Of a DNA stretch of 64,000 nucleotides, positions 36,978-46,567 are shown piece after piece. This stretch comes from RFSX01 sp965230215. GTDB lineage: Bacteria; Bacteroidota; Bacteroidia; Chitinophagales; Saprospiraceae. The stretch spans positions 248,001 through 312,000 of the forward strand of contig CBDDKN010000002.1 in assembly GCA_965230215.1 (NCBI GenBank), read 5' to 3'. Each line of letters opens with the position of its first letter. The stretch's first letter is position 1. The position numbers and the translations under genes are program-made. The notes under the pieces were generated by a model. That model was not told the DNA's origin, did not search any database, and worked only from the letters and a program-made list of their open reading frames with translations.

Positions 36978-38240
36978 ATGTCATCTTTCCTCATTCAAAA
37001 CGCCAAAATAATTCACCCCAAATCACCTTTTAATAACACAAGGAAAGATTTGCTTATAAAAAATGGTGTGATTCAAAAGATCGGTGACAATCTGAAAGAT
37101 GGCAATGCACAAAAGATTGAATCTGATAACCTACATGTTTCAATCGGTTGGTTTGATATTGGAACCGCTATCAATGAGCCAGGCTTTGAACACAGAGAAA
37201 CGCTAGAAGAATTAAGCCAGACAGCTGCATCTGGAGGTTTTACAGGTCTTGCGGTTTATCCCAATAGCTATCCCGTTTCAGATAGCAAATCTTCGATTCA
37301 ATATCTTCTTAACACAACTGCCAAGCATATGGTAGATTATTACCCTATTGCAGCAGTCAGTAAGAAATGTGCTGGAGAAGAAATTACGGAGATGATTGAT
37401 CTTTCTAAAAATGGAGCCGTTGCGTTTTCTGATGGCCACAAAACCATCAAATCCAGTGGTGTACTGTTGAGGGCTTTGCAATATGCAACTGTTTTCAATG
37501 GATTGATCATACATCATCCTTCAGATCCAGGGATTTCAAATGGCAATGACATACATGAAGGTATTGTAAGTACCTCTTTAGGTCTTAAGGCCAGCCCTGC
37601 ACTGAGCGAATTATTGTTTCTTGAAAGAGATTTGCAGCTAACAGCTTATGCAGAATCCAGAATGCTTAGTCATACACTTTCATCCAAAGAAGCCGTTTCA
37701 AGGATGAAGCAGCATAAACAGAAGAACAATTATGCATCGGTGGCTTATCTTAATTTATGCAAAACCGAATCCAGCATCAATTCATTTGATGTCAATTATA
37801 AGGTTGCACCACCTTTAAGATCTGAAGATGACAGAGTGGCTTTGATAGAAGCCATAAAGGATGGATCAATTGATATTATTTGCAGCAACCACGTTCCCCT
37901 TGAGGAAGAACTCAAAAAGAAAGAATTTGTCTATGCCGATCCGGGTGCTACAGGTCTTCAAACTGTATACTCCGGGCTAAGATCATTTACAGAACTTTCT
38001 ATATCAAAACTGGTTACTTGTTTGGCTCATAATCCAAGAAAAATTATGGACCTGGAAATACCAAAAATAGAAGAATCTGCTCAGGCTGACCTTTGTCTTT
38101 TTGATCCGGATTTAACTTGGACTTTAAATGAAAGCAGCAACACTTCTCCATGTAAGAATAATCCATTTTGGGACCAGGAACTTAAAGGGAAGGTTATGGG
38201 TGTCATCAAGTCCAAACAAAGTCATTTCAACAATTATTAA
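36978..38240 (+). CDS. Dihydroorotase-like amidohydrolase, apparently lacking metal ligands
   Basis: This 420-residue protein aligns throughout with dihydroorotase (N-terminal FLIQNAKIIHPKSPFN, EPGFEHRETLEELSQTAASGGFTGL, KNGAVAFSDG, YKVAPPLRSEDDRVALIEAI, DPGATGLQTV). Active-site positions are changed: the DxHxH metal motif reads DIGTAIN and the catalytic TSDHAPH reads CSNHVPL (Asp to Asn). By comparison with the inactive PyrC' of Pseudomonas and the dihydroorotase-like Bacteroidota paralogues, I infer a non-catalytic or structural role, perhaps with aspartate carbamoyltransferase. A true pyrC is expected elsewhere. It is clustered with BatA and DUF4159. Confidence 0.8.
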   Translation: MSSFLIQNAKIIHPKSPFNNTRKDLLIKNGVIQKIGDNLKDGNAQKIESDNLHVSIGWFDIGTAINEPGFEHRETLEELSQTAASGGFTGLAVYPNSYPVSDSKSSIQYLLNTTAKHMVDYYPIAAVSKKCAGEEITEMIDLSKNGAVAFSDGHKTIKSSGVLLRALQYATVFNGLIIHHPSDPGISNGNDIHEGIVSTSLGLKASPALSELLFLERDLQLTAYAESRMLSHTLSSKEAVSRMKQHKQKNNYASVAYLNLCKTESSINSFDVNYKVAPPLRSEDDRVALIEAIKDGSIDIICSNHVPLEEELKKKEFVYADPGATGLQTVYSGLRSFTELSISKLVTCLAHNPRKIMDLEIPKIEESAQADLCLFDPDLTWTLNESSNTSPCKNNPFWDQELKGKVMGVIKSKQSHFNNY

Positions 38241-38263
38241 TCTTAATACAACGTTGAATCTGC

Positions 38264-38926
38264 ATGTTTTATAAAAGAACATTTTTCTTTCTGGCAATTT
38301 TATTCTTGTCTACAGCATTCTCATCCGAGCCCAGCTATAGATTAGCATTGCTTAAGTACAATGGTGGTGGTGATTGGTATGCCAACCCAACCGCACTGCC
38401 AAACCTTGCCGCATTTTGTAATGACAGAATAGATACCAATCTTGATATTAATTATGCAACGGTGGAAGTAGGGAGTCCCGAATTATTTAATTATCCCTTT
38501 GTCCATATGACTGGACATGGCAATGTTGTATTCTCGGATGGTGAAGCCGAAAACTTAAGATTATATCTCATGGCAGGTGGATTTCTTCATATTGATGACA
38601 ATTATGGAATGGATCCTTATGTTAGGCCCGCAATGAAAAAAGTTTTCCCTGAACTTGAATTCGTTGAGCTTCCTTTTGATCATCCAGTCTATAATACCGT
38701 ATATCCATTCGAAAATGGTTTGCCCAAAATTCACAAACATGACGACCTTCCTCCAGAAGGATTAGGCTTAATCTGGGAAGGACGACTGGTTTGCTTTTAC
38801 AGTTTTGAATCGGATCTGGGTGATGGATGGGAAGATGAAGAAGTTCACAGAGATGCTCCTGAAAAACGCCTTCAAGCGCTCAAGATGGGCTGCAATCTCG
38901 TAAAATTTGCCTTTGAAGGTGAATAA
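38264..38926 (+). CDS. DUF4159-family exported protein
   Basis: This 220-residue protein has a signal peptide (about 1-20) and then a ThuA/glutaminase-like alpha-beta fold, DUF4159. Family signs are YNGGGDWYANPTALPNL, VHMTGHGNVVFSDGEAENLRLYLMAGGFLHIDDNYGMD (the central nucleotide- or ligand-binding-like loop) and the C-terminal CFYSFESDLGDGWED. The enzymatic role is unknown. In other phyla DUF4159 is fused to a BatA N-terminus, which agrees with its place two genes after BatA here. It ends 6 bases from the convergent small gene. Confidence 0.83.
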   Translation: MFYKRTFFFLAILFLSTAFSSEPSYRLALLKYNGGGDWYANPTALPNLAAFCNDRIDTNLDINYATVEVGSPELFNYPFVHMTGHGNVVFSDGEAENLRLYLMAGGFLHIDDNYGMDPYVRPAMKKVFPELEFVELPFDHPVYNTVYPFENGLPKIHKHDDLPPEGLGLIWEGRLVCFYSFESDLGDGWEDEEVHRDAPEKRLQALKMGCNLVKFAFEGE

Positions 38927-38932
38927 TAAACC

Positions 38933-39112
38933 CTACTCTTCCTCCGAGCTATCAGTTAATTTTTTATCCTCGACATTCTCATTGAGAAATGAATTGATCT
39001 TATCAACCTCAAAATTAGACTGTAATTCACCGAATGCATTGATTTTGATATCAAATCCAGTAAGCTCTTCGTGAACCTTTGGCTTACCTTTCTTCTTCAT
39101 TTTCTTAGGCAT
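38933..39112 (-). CDS. Small conserved-looking 59-residue protein
   Basis: An ATG-initiated frame of 59 residues: a very basic head (MPKKMKKKGKPKVHEELTG), then FDIKINAFGELQSNFEVDKINSFLNENVEDKKL, and an acidic end. The body has the alternating and helical pattern of a folded mini-domain, and I recall similar short Bacteroidota proteins with GFDIKIN-FGE and DKIN-FLN motifs. It fits exactly between convergent DUF4159 and the next promoter region without overlap. Function unknown; the basic head suggests RNA, ribosome or DNA contact. Confidence 0.65.
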   Translation of the reverse strand: MPKKMKKKGKPKVHEELTGFDIKINAFGELQSNFEVDKINSFLNENVEDKKLTDSSEEE

Positions 39113-39198
39113 GTGAATACTTTTTTCGCTTAATTGTCTTACTCAGTTACTAGCATTAACACAAAAGTTAAGACCATAATTCAAATTTATTAAATATA

Positions 39199-39206
39199 TA
39201 CCTTTG
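39199..39206 (+). promoter_or_regulatory. Candidate -7 box for the 1945-residue cargo gene
   Basis: TACCTTTG matches TAnnTTTG, about 58 bases before the first possible start. A second match, TACGTTTG at 39259-39266, overlaps the TTG start itself and is therefore less likely to serve this gene. No TTG -33 element is clear. Confidence 0.35.
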
Positions 39207-39263
39207 AAAGAGGCTTATGGCATACTCTATGCATTACATATACATTCGTATACCTGATTACGT

Positions 39264-42200
39264 TTGATAAAGGTGCAGACATACAGCAAATATCTTGTAT
39301 TGTGTTTTTTGCTTTTTGCAAAAATCACAGCTCATAGTGCTGTCTTGAATGATACAATTCCACCTGTTTTCACAGATCCCCCTAGAGACATAACAATATT
39401 TTGTTCAGAAGATATAAGCCTCGCTTTTGATATTTGGTATAACTCAAATGCATCTGCAGAAGCAGATAATGCAGAAGCAGAAGTGTTCTGTACATTAGAC
39501 CCCCAACAAGCTCAGGATAGTCTGGCATCGGCACTTACCGCTTGTTCAATGACGGGAAGCCTGACATTATCCTTTTTTGCTCTTGACAGTTGTAATTTAG
39601 CGAGTGTTGATACGCTCCAAGCCAGTTTCATCGTCATCGATGAATTAGCGCCATCGCTATCCCAACCCGCAAGTTCGCCAGCATTATCATGTAATGAATT
39701 TACACAGGACAGTCTTATTTCCTGGATTTCAAATGCCGGAAATGCACTGTTTGAAGACAACTGCAGTGATAGTATAATTCTATTAAATTATATCTGGAAC
39801 GATAGCAATGGTGAGTCTGGATTTGGTAATTATGAGGATTCAATTGAGATTGAAATACCGCGCTCTACATGTCTGTGGTCAGCAGATTTCACTTTCTTCA
39901 TTCAGGATGAATGTGGCAACATTAATAATACAAATGCAACTTTTATGATCACAGGTGATGATCAGTTTCCTGAATTGATTTTTGCACCGGGTGACACCAC
40001 AGTGCTTTGCGATGCAATTCCTTCTCCGCAGCAGCCGGTATTTATTGATGGTTGTGACGGCATTCTTGACCTAGAGTTTGTTGAACTAAGCAATCAGTCT
40101 GCCAATCCGGCTTCTTGCGAATTCTATGATTTCGATCTGACCAGGACATGGACCGGACAAGATGCTTGTGGTAATATGGTTGAATATGTACAAAACATAA
40201 TTGTCAGAGACACCATTGCACCTATGGTTAATTTTGAGAACATTATTGCAAAAGACTGTGATGATGACCTTGATGACATTGATGGTTTTATAGAAGCCTT
40301 TGATAATTGCGCAACAGCGAATGTGAGTTATTCAGATAGTATTGTCAGTACAACAACATGTATTTCAAGTATCATACGTGATTATTCCATTTTTGATTTT
40401 TGTGATAATAGAATAGACATCCGTCAGCAAATACAAATCGAGGATTTCTCAGCACCTGTTTTCGTACAGGCTCCTCAAAACATGGAAGTCGATTGCGGAG
40501 TTCCTGACCTAGAATCAGAATTTCAAAACTGGTTACTCAACAGTGGGAACGCATTGGTGGAAGATAATTGTAACAGCCTTACCATATATCCGAGAGACGC
40601 GCTTAATCTCACGGACAGCTTAAGTATAGTAGAGATGGATGAGCCATTGCTTGAGTTTGACATGTGCCTGCCTGGCCTCACTGGTGATCGTATATTTGAA
40701 AAAGAGATCAGATTTTACGCCATTGACCAATGTGGCAACATAAGCAGTCAGGCTGCCATATTTTCGCTCATTGATACTGTAGCACCAGTCATTCCAAATT
40801 GTCCGCGGAATCAGGAAATTTTCCTGACAGAAAATGAATGTGAACGTTCCCTAACATTTATACCACCATTTGCTGTTGACGCCTGCCTGAATAGTACAGA
40901 TTTCGAATGGACCATAACTGTAGATGATGTCTTTGAACTAGAAAATGTTAATCAGAGCATCGAATTTGATCTTGAGATCGGGGATCACAATATTGAATAT
41001 ATTCTATCTGATTGTGCTGGCAATACAATCAGCTGCATACAAACAGTTCAACTAATTGATACATTCCCACCAGCAATGGATTGCCCAGATAATATTGAAG
41101 TCTTCCTGGAGTCAAACAAATGTATTGCAGAACTCATTTTGCCGGATCTGGATGAATTCGATGAGAATTGCTTTGGCAAAGGCGATTTCCTGGCAATGCA
41201 GCCACCTGGTAATGCCTATCTTAATTTTGAACAAGACCCAATAGATAATTCTTACTCAGCCAAATCATTTGTAATTGAATTTGATAACATAGAAAGAGGG
41301 CAGAACTATTTTAAACCTTCAATTACGATAGAGTATCAACTGAATATCGATGTGCCTTCAAGGGTGGTATTAAAGTCTGAGCTTAGCGAGGACTTATTCA
41401 TTGCTCAGAAAGCTCCTTGTGTAAGACAGAAAGAAAAAATAATTATTGATGAGGATCAATTTGCAATCTGGACTCTTGATGGAGAAATCAATTTTGGAGT
41501 CTCAGTTGAAGAAAGAGGGGGCAAAGGCATATTGCCATGTCAGCCCGAATTGCTAGACGGCTCTGAGGATATAGATGAACTTTCATTTTTTAAGATAACT
41601 CTGGAATATACAGAGGTGGATCCTAAACTTTCAGTATTCAATGAGCAAGGTCAACTTATTTTTCAGGATGAAAAAGAAATACAATTGGAAAACGGAAGCT
41701 TTTCTGCCATCTACGAAACTGAAGACTTTGCTGGCAATATAGCTCAATGCACCACACTTATATCTGTTAGAGATACGATATCGCCAAATATTAGCTGCTC
41801 GGATCAAGTTATCGTTCTCACTCCGGATACCGATGAATTTATTGATATCATCCTTGATGATCTTAACATTATAATCGAAGACAACTGTGGCATTGATAGA
41901 ACCAATTACTTTCCTTCAGACTTCAGTTGCCAACAAATTGACCGGATCGTTCCTGTAGTTGTCCAAGCATGGGACCTGAGTGATAACTTCAAGTTTTGCA
42001 CAGCCAATATATCAGTAGAAGCAGCAGATCTGGAACCACAATTCATCGGAGGCTTATGCCTGGCTGACACCTTAAAGCTATTTGCCAATATCGATGCCAA
42101 TATAAATGGTGATTTCCTGTGGACAGGGCCAGCTGACTTTGAATCAGATGTTCGAAATCCCGTTATTACAAACATATCTGCAGTCAATTCAGGAAGATAC

Positions 42201-45101
42201 TTCCTGGAACTCATTACAGATAATGGATGTCCTTTCTCTGGTTCAGTAGAAGTAGAAGTCAGTGCCTTCCTGAGCCCAGAGATTACAGCATTTCAAAATA
42301 CCATTTGTGAAGGAGAAGAATTACTGTTAAACTCAAACAGCTACTCCGAGCAAGTAAGCTATTTTTGGTATGAAGGTATTTCACCTAACGGAACATTCCT
42401 TGAAGAAACAACTGGCCCAAGTCTACAGCTAAGCCCAGATTTTGGTTCTCACTTTTATTACGTATTGGTAGAAGGTGAAGATTGCAGTTCCAACCCTTCT
42501 AATACAATACAGGTAGACGTTATTGGAATTCCTGAAGTGGAACTTGAAGAGCAATTCATCTCTGTTTGTGCTAATGAAAACATAAACCTGGGGGTTGCAA
42601 ATCCAAATTTAGATTACATCTATAATTGGTCTGGCCCTGATGGATACCTTTCCACTGGCCCTACACCTCAAGTAATCAACAACGCAGATATTGACAACGC
42701 AGGAATTTATATGCTTACAGTTGCCAATCAATCATGTGTAACAGATGAAATAGAGATTCTGGTAGAAGTAAATGACCTGCCTGAAATCCCTGAGATCACA
42801 TCACAAAATGTGTACTGTGAAGAAGACCCACTGATGCTATCTACAGAAGGCAGCACCAACATAGTGTCCTTTGATTGGTTCCTGGATGGAGAGCTTTATA
42901 CCAACACGAATTCAAATGAACTAATCGTGCCAGAGCTTGATAATTCACTATCAGGAAACTGGACAGTTGTAGCTAATGGCACTTTATGTTCTTCATTGCC
43001 GTCAGATGTATTTCCAGTCATCGTAGAAACGATGCCAAACATTGGGGCCTCTAATAATGGACCGGTATGTGAAGGTGATTCTGTAAGAATTACAGCCAGT
43101 TTTCTACCTGATGCTTTCTATGAGTGGACTGATCCAGATGGCAATACATTTTTTGATAGAGAAATTCAGACCCTCGCATCTTCAGGTTTATATATCGTGA
43201 CAATCACCACTCCCAATGGTTGTTCCACTAGCGCGAGTACCTTGGTCGAAGTAGGTAATCGTCCTCAGGTTACTGCTCTCAGTAACAACGCCGCTGAATG
43301 TATGGAAGCAGGAGACACTATAACATTCTTCCCTACTGTTTTCCCTGCTGGAAACTATAGTTACAATTGGACCGGACCAGAAAACTTCGAATCAAACCTG
43401 GAAAATCCTATTGTTATTGCCTCTGATTCCGGACAAAACGGGATCTACGAATTAAATATATCGGATCAAAATTGTGATTCAGAAGACGTCACTTCAGAGC
43501 TGAATTTTACAATAACTCCGGAAGCAGCTCAAATTTCGGGAGCCACCGCTCTTTGCAGATCTGAGAATTTATTCATTGAAGTAATAAACCCTTCCTTGAA
43601 CTCAAGTACCAGCTGGCTATGGGATACCCCTCTTGGCAGAATAACTACCACTGAACCTATCCTCGAATTGCAGGCAGGTACGAATTCACTTGAAGGCGAA
43701 TACTCGGTGGTACAACTTATTAATAACTGTCGCTCTGAACATTCAAACATATTAGTTGTAACATATATAGACAATGGGTTCATACCTGCAATCATAGCTA
43801 ATTCAATTGCTTGCGAAGGTGAGAATCTAAGACTGGAAACCAATACGATGGAAGATGGAGAATATCTTTGGATACTACCTAGCGGAGATACCATCGTAAC
43901 GGAAGAGGCTTTCCTAGAAATAACAAACTTTTCTTCAGAAGATACAGGGGGCTATTCCTTACTTATTGGTATGGGTTCGTGTCTAAGTGTAGAGTCAGAC
44001 ATTTGGAACATTGAACTTGTTTCAGAAATAGAGGCACCTATCATAATTTCTGAAGATCTTGATCTCTGCCTTGATGAAGAATCAAGTTTCGAAATTTGCA
44101 TAGATGATAATAATACTGGTTTCGACAAACTCGAAATTATTGATTTGGCTTCGGGAAGAGTCATAGCAGAAACAGATGAAGCATGCATTAATATCAATAT
44201 GCCAAATAATGGGCTAATTGAAGAATTCGAATTAGCTGCTCGTATAAACATCCAAGGTTGCGTTTCACAGCTTTCTAATACTTTCAATCTTAGCTTATAT
44301 CCTGCCTCAACTGAGATATTGGGATTTAGTTCTTCGGAGTTTTTAATCTGTAATGAGACCAGCTTTTCTCTCTTGTTGAATGAAAGCACCGGAAATTTAA
44401 GTTATGAATGGCAGATAGACGATCCCAATGTGACAGCTGAACAAAATGGAAATGAAATTATATTTTCTAACCTAAGTTCAGGAGAAACCGAAATACTGCT
44501 AAGTGCTGTAGGTGGTCAATGCGGTATCATCGATTCCGAAACCATTTCATTGGATATACTAGAGGAAATAGTAGCTGCAGAAGACCAGTTTATTTTTGAA
44601 TATACGGAAGAGATTGTTTTAGAGCCATTGCTAAATGATATCTTCTTTGGGAATGTATTCATTTTAGAAATTGATGTACAAAGACTTGATAATTACAGTA
44701 TAGAAGATAACATTATCAAAATTGATAATTCTGAATCTCTATTTGGAAGATTTGATATCACTTATACAATTTGTTATGAGGACTGTCCTGATCTTTGCTC
44801 TAGCAATACCATCATACTGATCATTACGGATACTGAAGATTGTATTACAGGAAATATTATAACGCCTAATGATGATGGATACAACGACTACTTCAATATA
44901 CCTTGCCTTGATAATGCATATCCTAATAATAGTGTAATTATATATAACCAATGGGGTGATGAAGTTTATTCATCTGCCCCGTATAATAACGATTGGGCTG
45001 GTACATTCTTAAATGAACCCCTGCCTTCAGGAACGTATTTTTATTGGCTGGATCTGGGTGATGGTTCTCAACCTAAAAATGGCTTTATAGTCTTGGAATG
45101 A
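39264..45101 (+). CDS. 1945-residue secreted HYR/Ig-like-repeat protein with T9SS type B sorting domain
   Basis: A signal-type N-terminus (YLVLCFLLFAKITAHSA) precedes HYR-like repeats to about residue 890. Each pairs D(T)(I/V)(A/S/P)P with a CxxN(I)E/DCG pattern, for example APVIPNCPRNQEIFLTENEC. From about 930 to 1650 come Ig/PKD-like modules (FLWTGPADFESDVRNP, YIYNWSGPDGYLSTG, YSYNWTGPENFESN). A Cadherin/Ig-like stretch follows, and the last 85 residues (GNIITPNDDGYNDYFNIPC ... IYNQWGDEVY ... SGTYFYWLDLGDGSQPKNGFIVLE) are type B. The start is a TTG that overlaps a TACGTTTG box; an in-frame GTG at 39273 is possible. Its last codons overlap PorP-OmpA, its likely export partner. An earlier TACCTTTG at 39199-39206 is a candidate -7 box. 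Confidence 0.88.
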   Translation: MIKVQTYSKYLVLCFLLFAKITAHSAVLNDTIPPVFTDPPRDITIFCSEDISLAFDIWYNSNASAEADNAEAEVFCTLDPQQAQDSLASALTACSMTGSLTLSFFALDSCNLASVDTLQASFIVIDELAPSLSQPASSPALSCNEFTQDSLISWISNAGNALFEDNCSDSIILLNYIWNDSNGESGFGNYEDSIEIEIPRSTCLWSADFTFFIQDECGNINNTNATFMITGDDQFPELIFAPGDTTVLCDAIPSPQQPVFIDGCDGILDLEFVELSNQSANPASCEFYDFDLTRTWTGQDACGNMVEYVQNIIVRDTIAPMVNFENIIAKDCDDDLDDIDGFIEAFDNCATANVSYSDSIVSTTTCISSIIRDYSIFDFCDNRIDIRQQIQIEDFSAPVFVQAPQNMEVDCGVPDLESEFQNWLLNSGNALVEDNCNSLTIYPRDALNLTDSLSIVEMDEPLLEFDMCLPGLTGDRIFEKEIRFYAIDQCGNISSQAAIFSLIDTVAPVIPNCPRNQEIFLTENECERSLTFIPPFAVDACLNSTDFEWTITVDDVFELENVNQSIEFDLEIGDHNIEYILSDCAGNTISCIQTVQLIDTFPPAMDCPDNIEVFLESNKCIAELILPDLDEFDENCFGKGDFLAMQPPGNAYLNFEQDPIDNSYSAKSFVIEFDNIERGQNYFKPSITIEYQLNIDVPSRVVLKSELSEDLFIAQKAPCVRQKEKIIIDEDQFAIWTLDGEINFGVSVEERGGKGILPCQPELLDGSEDIDELSFFKITLEYTEVDPKLSVFNEQGQLIFQDEKEIQLENGSFSAIYETEDFAGNIAQCTTLISVRDTISPNISCSDQVIVLTPDTDEFIDIILDDLNIIIEDNCGIDRTNYFPSDFSCQQIDRIVPVVVQAWDLSDNFKFCTANISVEAADLEPQFIGGLCLADTLKLFANIDANINGDFLWTGPADFESDVRNPVITNISAVNSGRYFLELITDNGCPFSGSVEVEVSAFLSPEITAFQNTICEGEELLLNSNSYSEQVSYFWYEGISPNGTFLEETTGPSLQLSPDFGSHFYYVLVEGEDCSSNPSNTIQVDVIGIPEVELEEQFISVCANENINLGVANPNLDYIYNWSGPDGYLSTGPTPQVINNADIDNAGIYMLTVANQSCVTDEIEILVEVNDLPEIPEITSQNVYCEEDPLMLSTEGSTNIVSFDWFLDGELYTNTNSNELIVPELDNSLSGNWTVVANGTLCSSLPSDVFPVIVETMPNIGASNNGPVCEGDSVRITASFLPDAFYEWTDPDGNTFFDREIQTLASSGLYIVTITTPNGCSTSASTLVEVGNRPQVTALSNNAAECMEAGDTITFFPTVFPAGNYSYNWTGPENFESNLENPIVIASDSGQNGIYELNISDQNCDSEDVTSELNFTITPEAAQISGATALCRSENLFIEVINPSLNSSTSWLWDTPLGRITTTEPILELQAGTNSLEGEYSVVQLINNCRSEHSNILVVTYIDNGFIPAIIANSIACEGENLRLETNTMEDGEYLWILPSGDTIVTEEAFLEITNFSSEDTGGYSLLIGMGSCLSVESDIWNIELVSEIEAPIIISEDLDLCLDEESSFEICIDDNNTGFDKLEIIDLASGRVIAETDEACININMPNNGLIEEFELAARINIQGCVSQLSNTFNLSLYPASTEILGFSSSEFLICNETSFSLLLNESTGNLSYEWQIDDPNVTAEQNGNEIIFSNLSSGETEILLSAVGGQCGIIDSETISLDILEEIVAAEDQFIFEYTEEIVLEPLLNDIFFGNVFILEIDVQRLDNYSIEDNIIKIDNSESLFGRFDITYTICYEDCPDLCSSNTIILIITDTEDCITGNIITPNDDGYNDYFNIPCLDNAYPNNSVIIYNQWGDEVYSSAPYNNDWAGTFLNEPLPSGTYFYWLDLGDGSQPKNGFIVLE

Positions 45102-46531
45102 TGAGAAGCTTAATCAACATATTATTGCTGCTTTTCATTGCACTGAACCTACAAGCTCAGCAAGAACCCTTATTGAGTCAATTTGCTTTCAATAAGGATT
45201 TCTTTAATCCAGCATCAACGACAGGTGAAGGAGAGAAAAAAGCATCAGCACTATATCGAAATCAATGGTCGGGACTGAAGGGTGCGCCATTAACGCAGAT
45301 GTTTTCTTTTGTAAACCCTGATTCTACGAATACCCAAGCCTGGGGTGTTTATCTTCAGCGACATACAATAGGAATTCAAGAACGTCTTGACTTTTCTGGA
45401 ACCTATGCTTATCAAATTCCAATAAAGACTCACAAACTAAATATCGGAGCACGCTTATCAAGCAGAAGGTACACAATAGATTACACCAGTCCTGACATCA
45501 TTGCCCTTAATGGAATTGAAGCTGATCCGAATCTGCAATTCGAAAGAATTTCATCGAACAATATAAATTTCGGATTATCAGTCTACTATAAATCGAAGAA
45601 TTTCTACGCTGGCTTCTTTGTTGATCGATTGCTAAACAATATGTTATCTACAGGTGACAATGCAATTCTGAATCAGGAGCAAAAACATTACTATGCCATG
45701 GCTGGTGTAAATTTCAACATTAATGAAAAGTGGAAATTTCATCCGCAGACACTTCTAAAGATTTCTGAAAACACCCCATTCAATCTAGACATCCTTTCTC
45801 TTTTTACCTACGGGGACAATCTAAACTTAGGGATCAACATCAGGTCAGGGGGCGCTCAGAGGTCAGTTATTGAATCATTCAATTACATCATGGGATTCAA
45901 TCTGACAGAGAACATATTTGCCGGACTTAGTTATGATATAACGGTATCCAATATCAGTGACGCAGAGAATGGAAGTCTTGAAGTCATGTTAAGGTACCAT
46001 TTCAATAAAAAAGACAATCTACCTGTAGAGGATAACGGCATGGATGATACCTTTATAGCAGAAACGATTGTTGAAGAATCAATCACGAAAAACAAAGATC
46101 AAAATATTCCGGAACCAGAAGAATCAATAATTGTTGACACCCTCACCATCGATACAAGTGCTTTGTTGGCTGGTAAGACTATGGTAATGGATGACATCTA
46201 TTATGCATTCGATTCCTACGAAATAGATACAAGTGCCACTGATCAATTAGATCAACTTGTTGACTTCATGTTGCAATACCCGAAGGTAGACGTCCAACTA
46301 TCATCCTATACCGATTCACGCGGATCAAGAGAGTATAATCTGGTCCTCTCCGAAAGACGTGCTTTTGCAGTAAAACAATACCTGACGTCCCATGGCGTCG
46401 AAGGCGGAAGGATAACAGCTTATGGTATGGGTGAACAGGGAATTCGCAACCACTGCAAAGAAGGAGTTGAATGTACCGACGAAGAGCACAATTTCAATCG
46501 ACGAACGGAAGTTAAATTAATCAACTACTAA
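45098..46531 (+). CDS. PorP/SprF-type T9SS outer-membrane protein fused to OmpA domain
   Basis: This 477-residue protein has a signal peptide (about 1-20, ending LQAQQ). A PorP/SprF barrel (about 22-305) begins EPLLSQFAFNKDFFNPASTTGEG and contains LYRNQWSGLKGAPLTQ, the family hallmark. A short acidic linker leads to an OmpA_C peptidoglycan-binding domain (about 360-477; YYAFDSYEID ... YTDSRGSREYNLVLSERRAFAVKQYL). PorP/SprF proteins handle type B cargo. The ATG overlaps the stop of the type B cargo gene (ATGATGA), so the two should be translated together. The OmpA fusion would tie the barrel to the cell wall. Confidence 0.9.
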   Translation: MMRSLINILLLLFIALNLQAQQEPLLSQFAFNKDFFNPASTTGEGEKKASALYRNQWSGLKGAPLTQMFSFVNPDSTNTQAWGVYLQRHTIGIQERLDFSGTYAYQIPIKTHKLNIGARLSSRRYTIDYTSPDIIALNGIEADPNLQFERISSNNINFGLSVYYKSKNFYAGFFVDRLLNNMLSTGDNAILNQEQKHYYAMAGVNFNINEKWKFHPQTLLKISENTPFNLDILSLFTYGDNLNLGINIRSGGAQRSVIESFNYIMGFNLTENIFAGLSYDITVSNISDAENGSLEVMLRYHFNKKDNLPVEDNGMDDTFIAETIVEESITKNKDQNIPEPEESIIVDTLTIDTSALLAGKTMVMDDIYYAFDSYEIDTSATDQLDQLVDFMLQYPKVDVQLSSYTDSRGSREYNLVLSERRAFAVKQYLTSHGVEGGRITAYGMGEQGIRNHCKEGVECTDEEHNFNRRTEVKLINY

Positions 46532-46543
46532 GTTGATTTGATA

Positions 46544-46551
46544 TATCTTTG
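46544..46551 (+). promoter_or_regulatory. Candidate -7 box for the DUF5686 gene
   Basis: TATCTTTG matches TAnnTTTG and ends 16 bases before the ATG at 46568. This supports that ATG over an in-frame upstream start at 46538, which would precede the transcription start. Confidence 0.45.
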
Positions 46552-46567
46552 CAGTAATTACTGGTTT

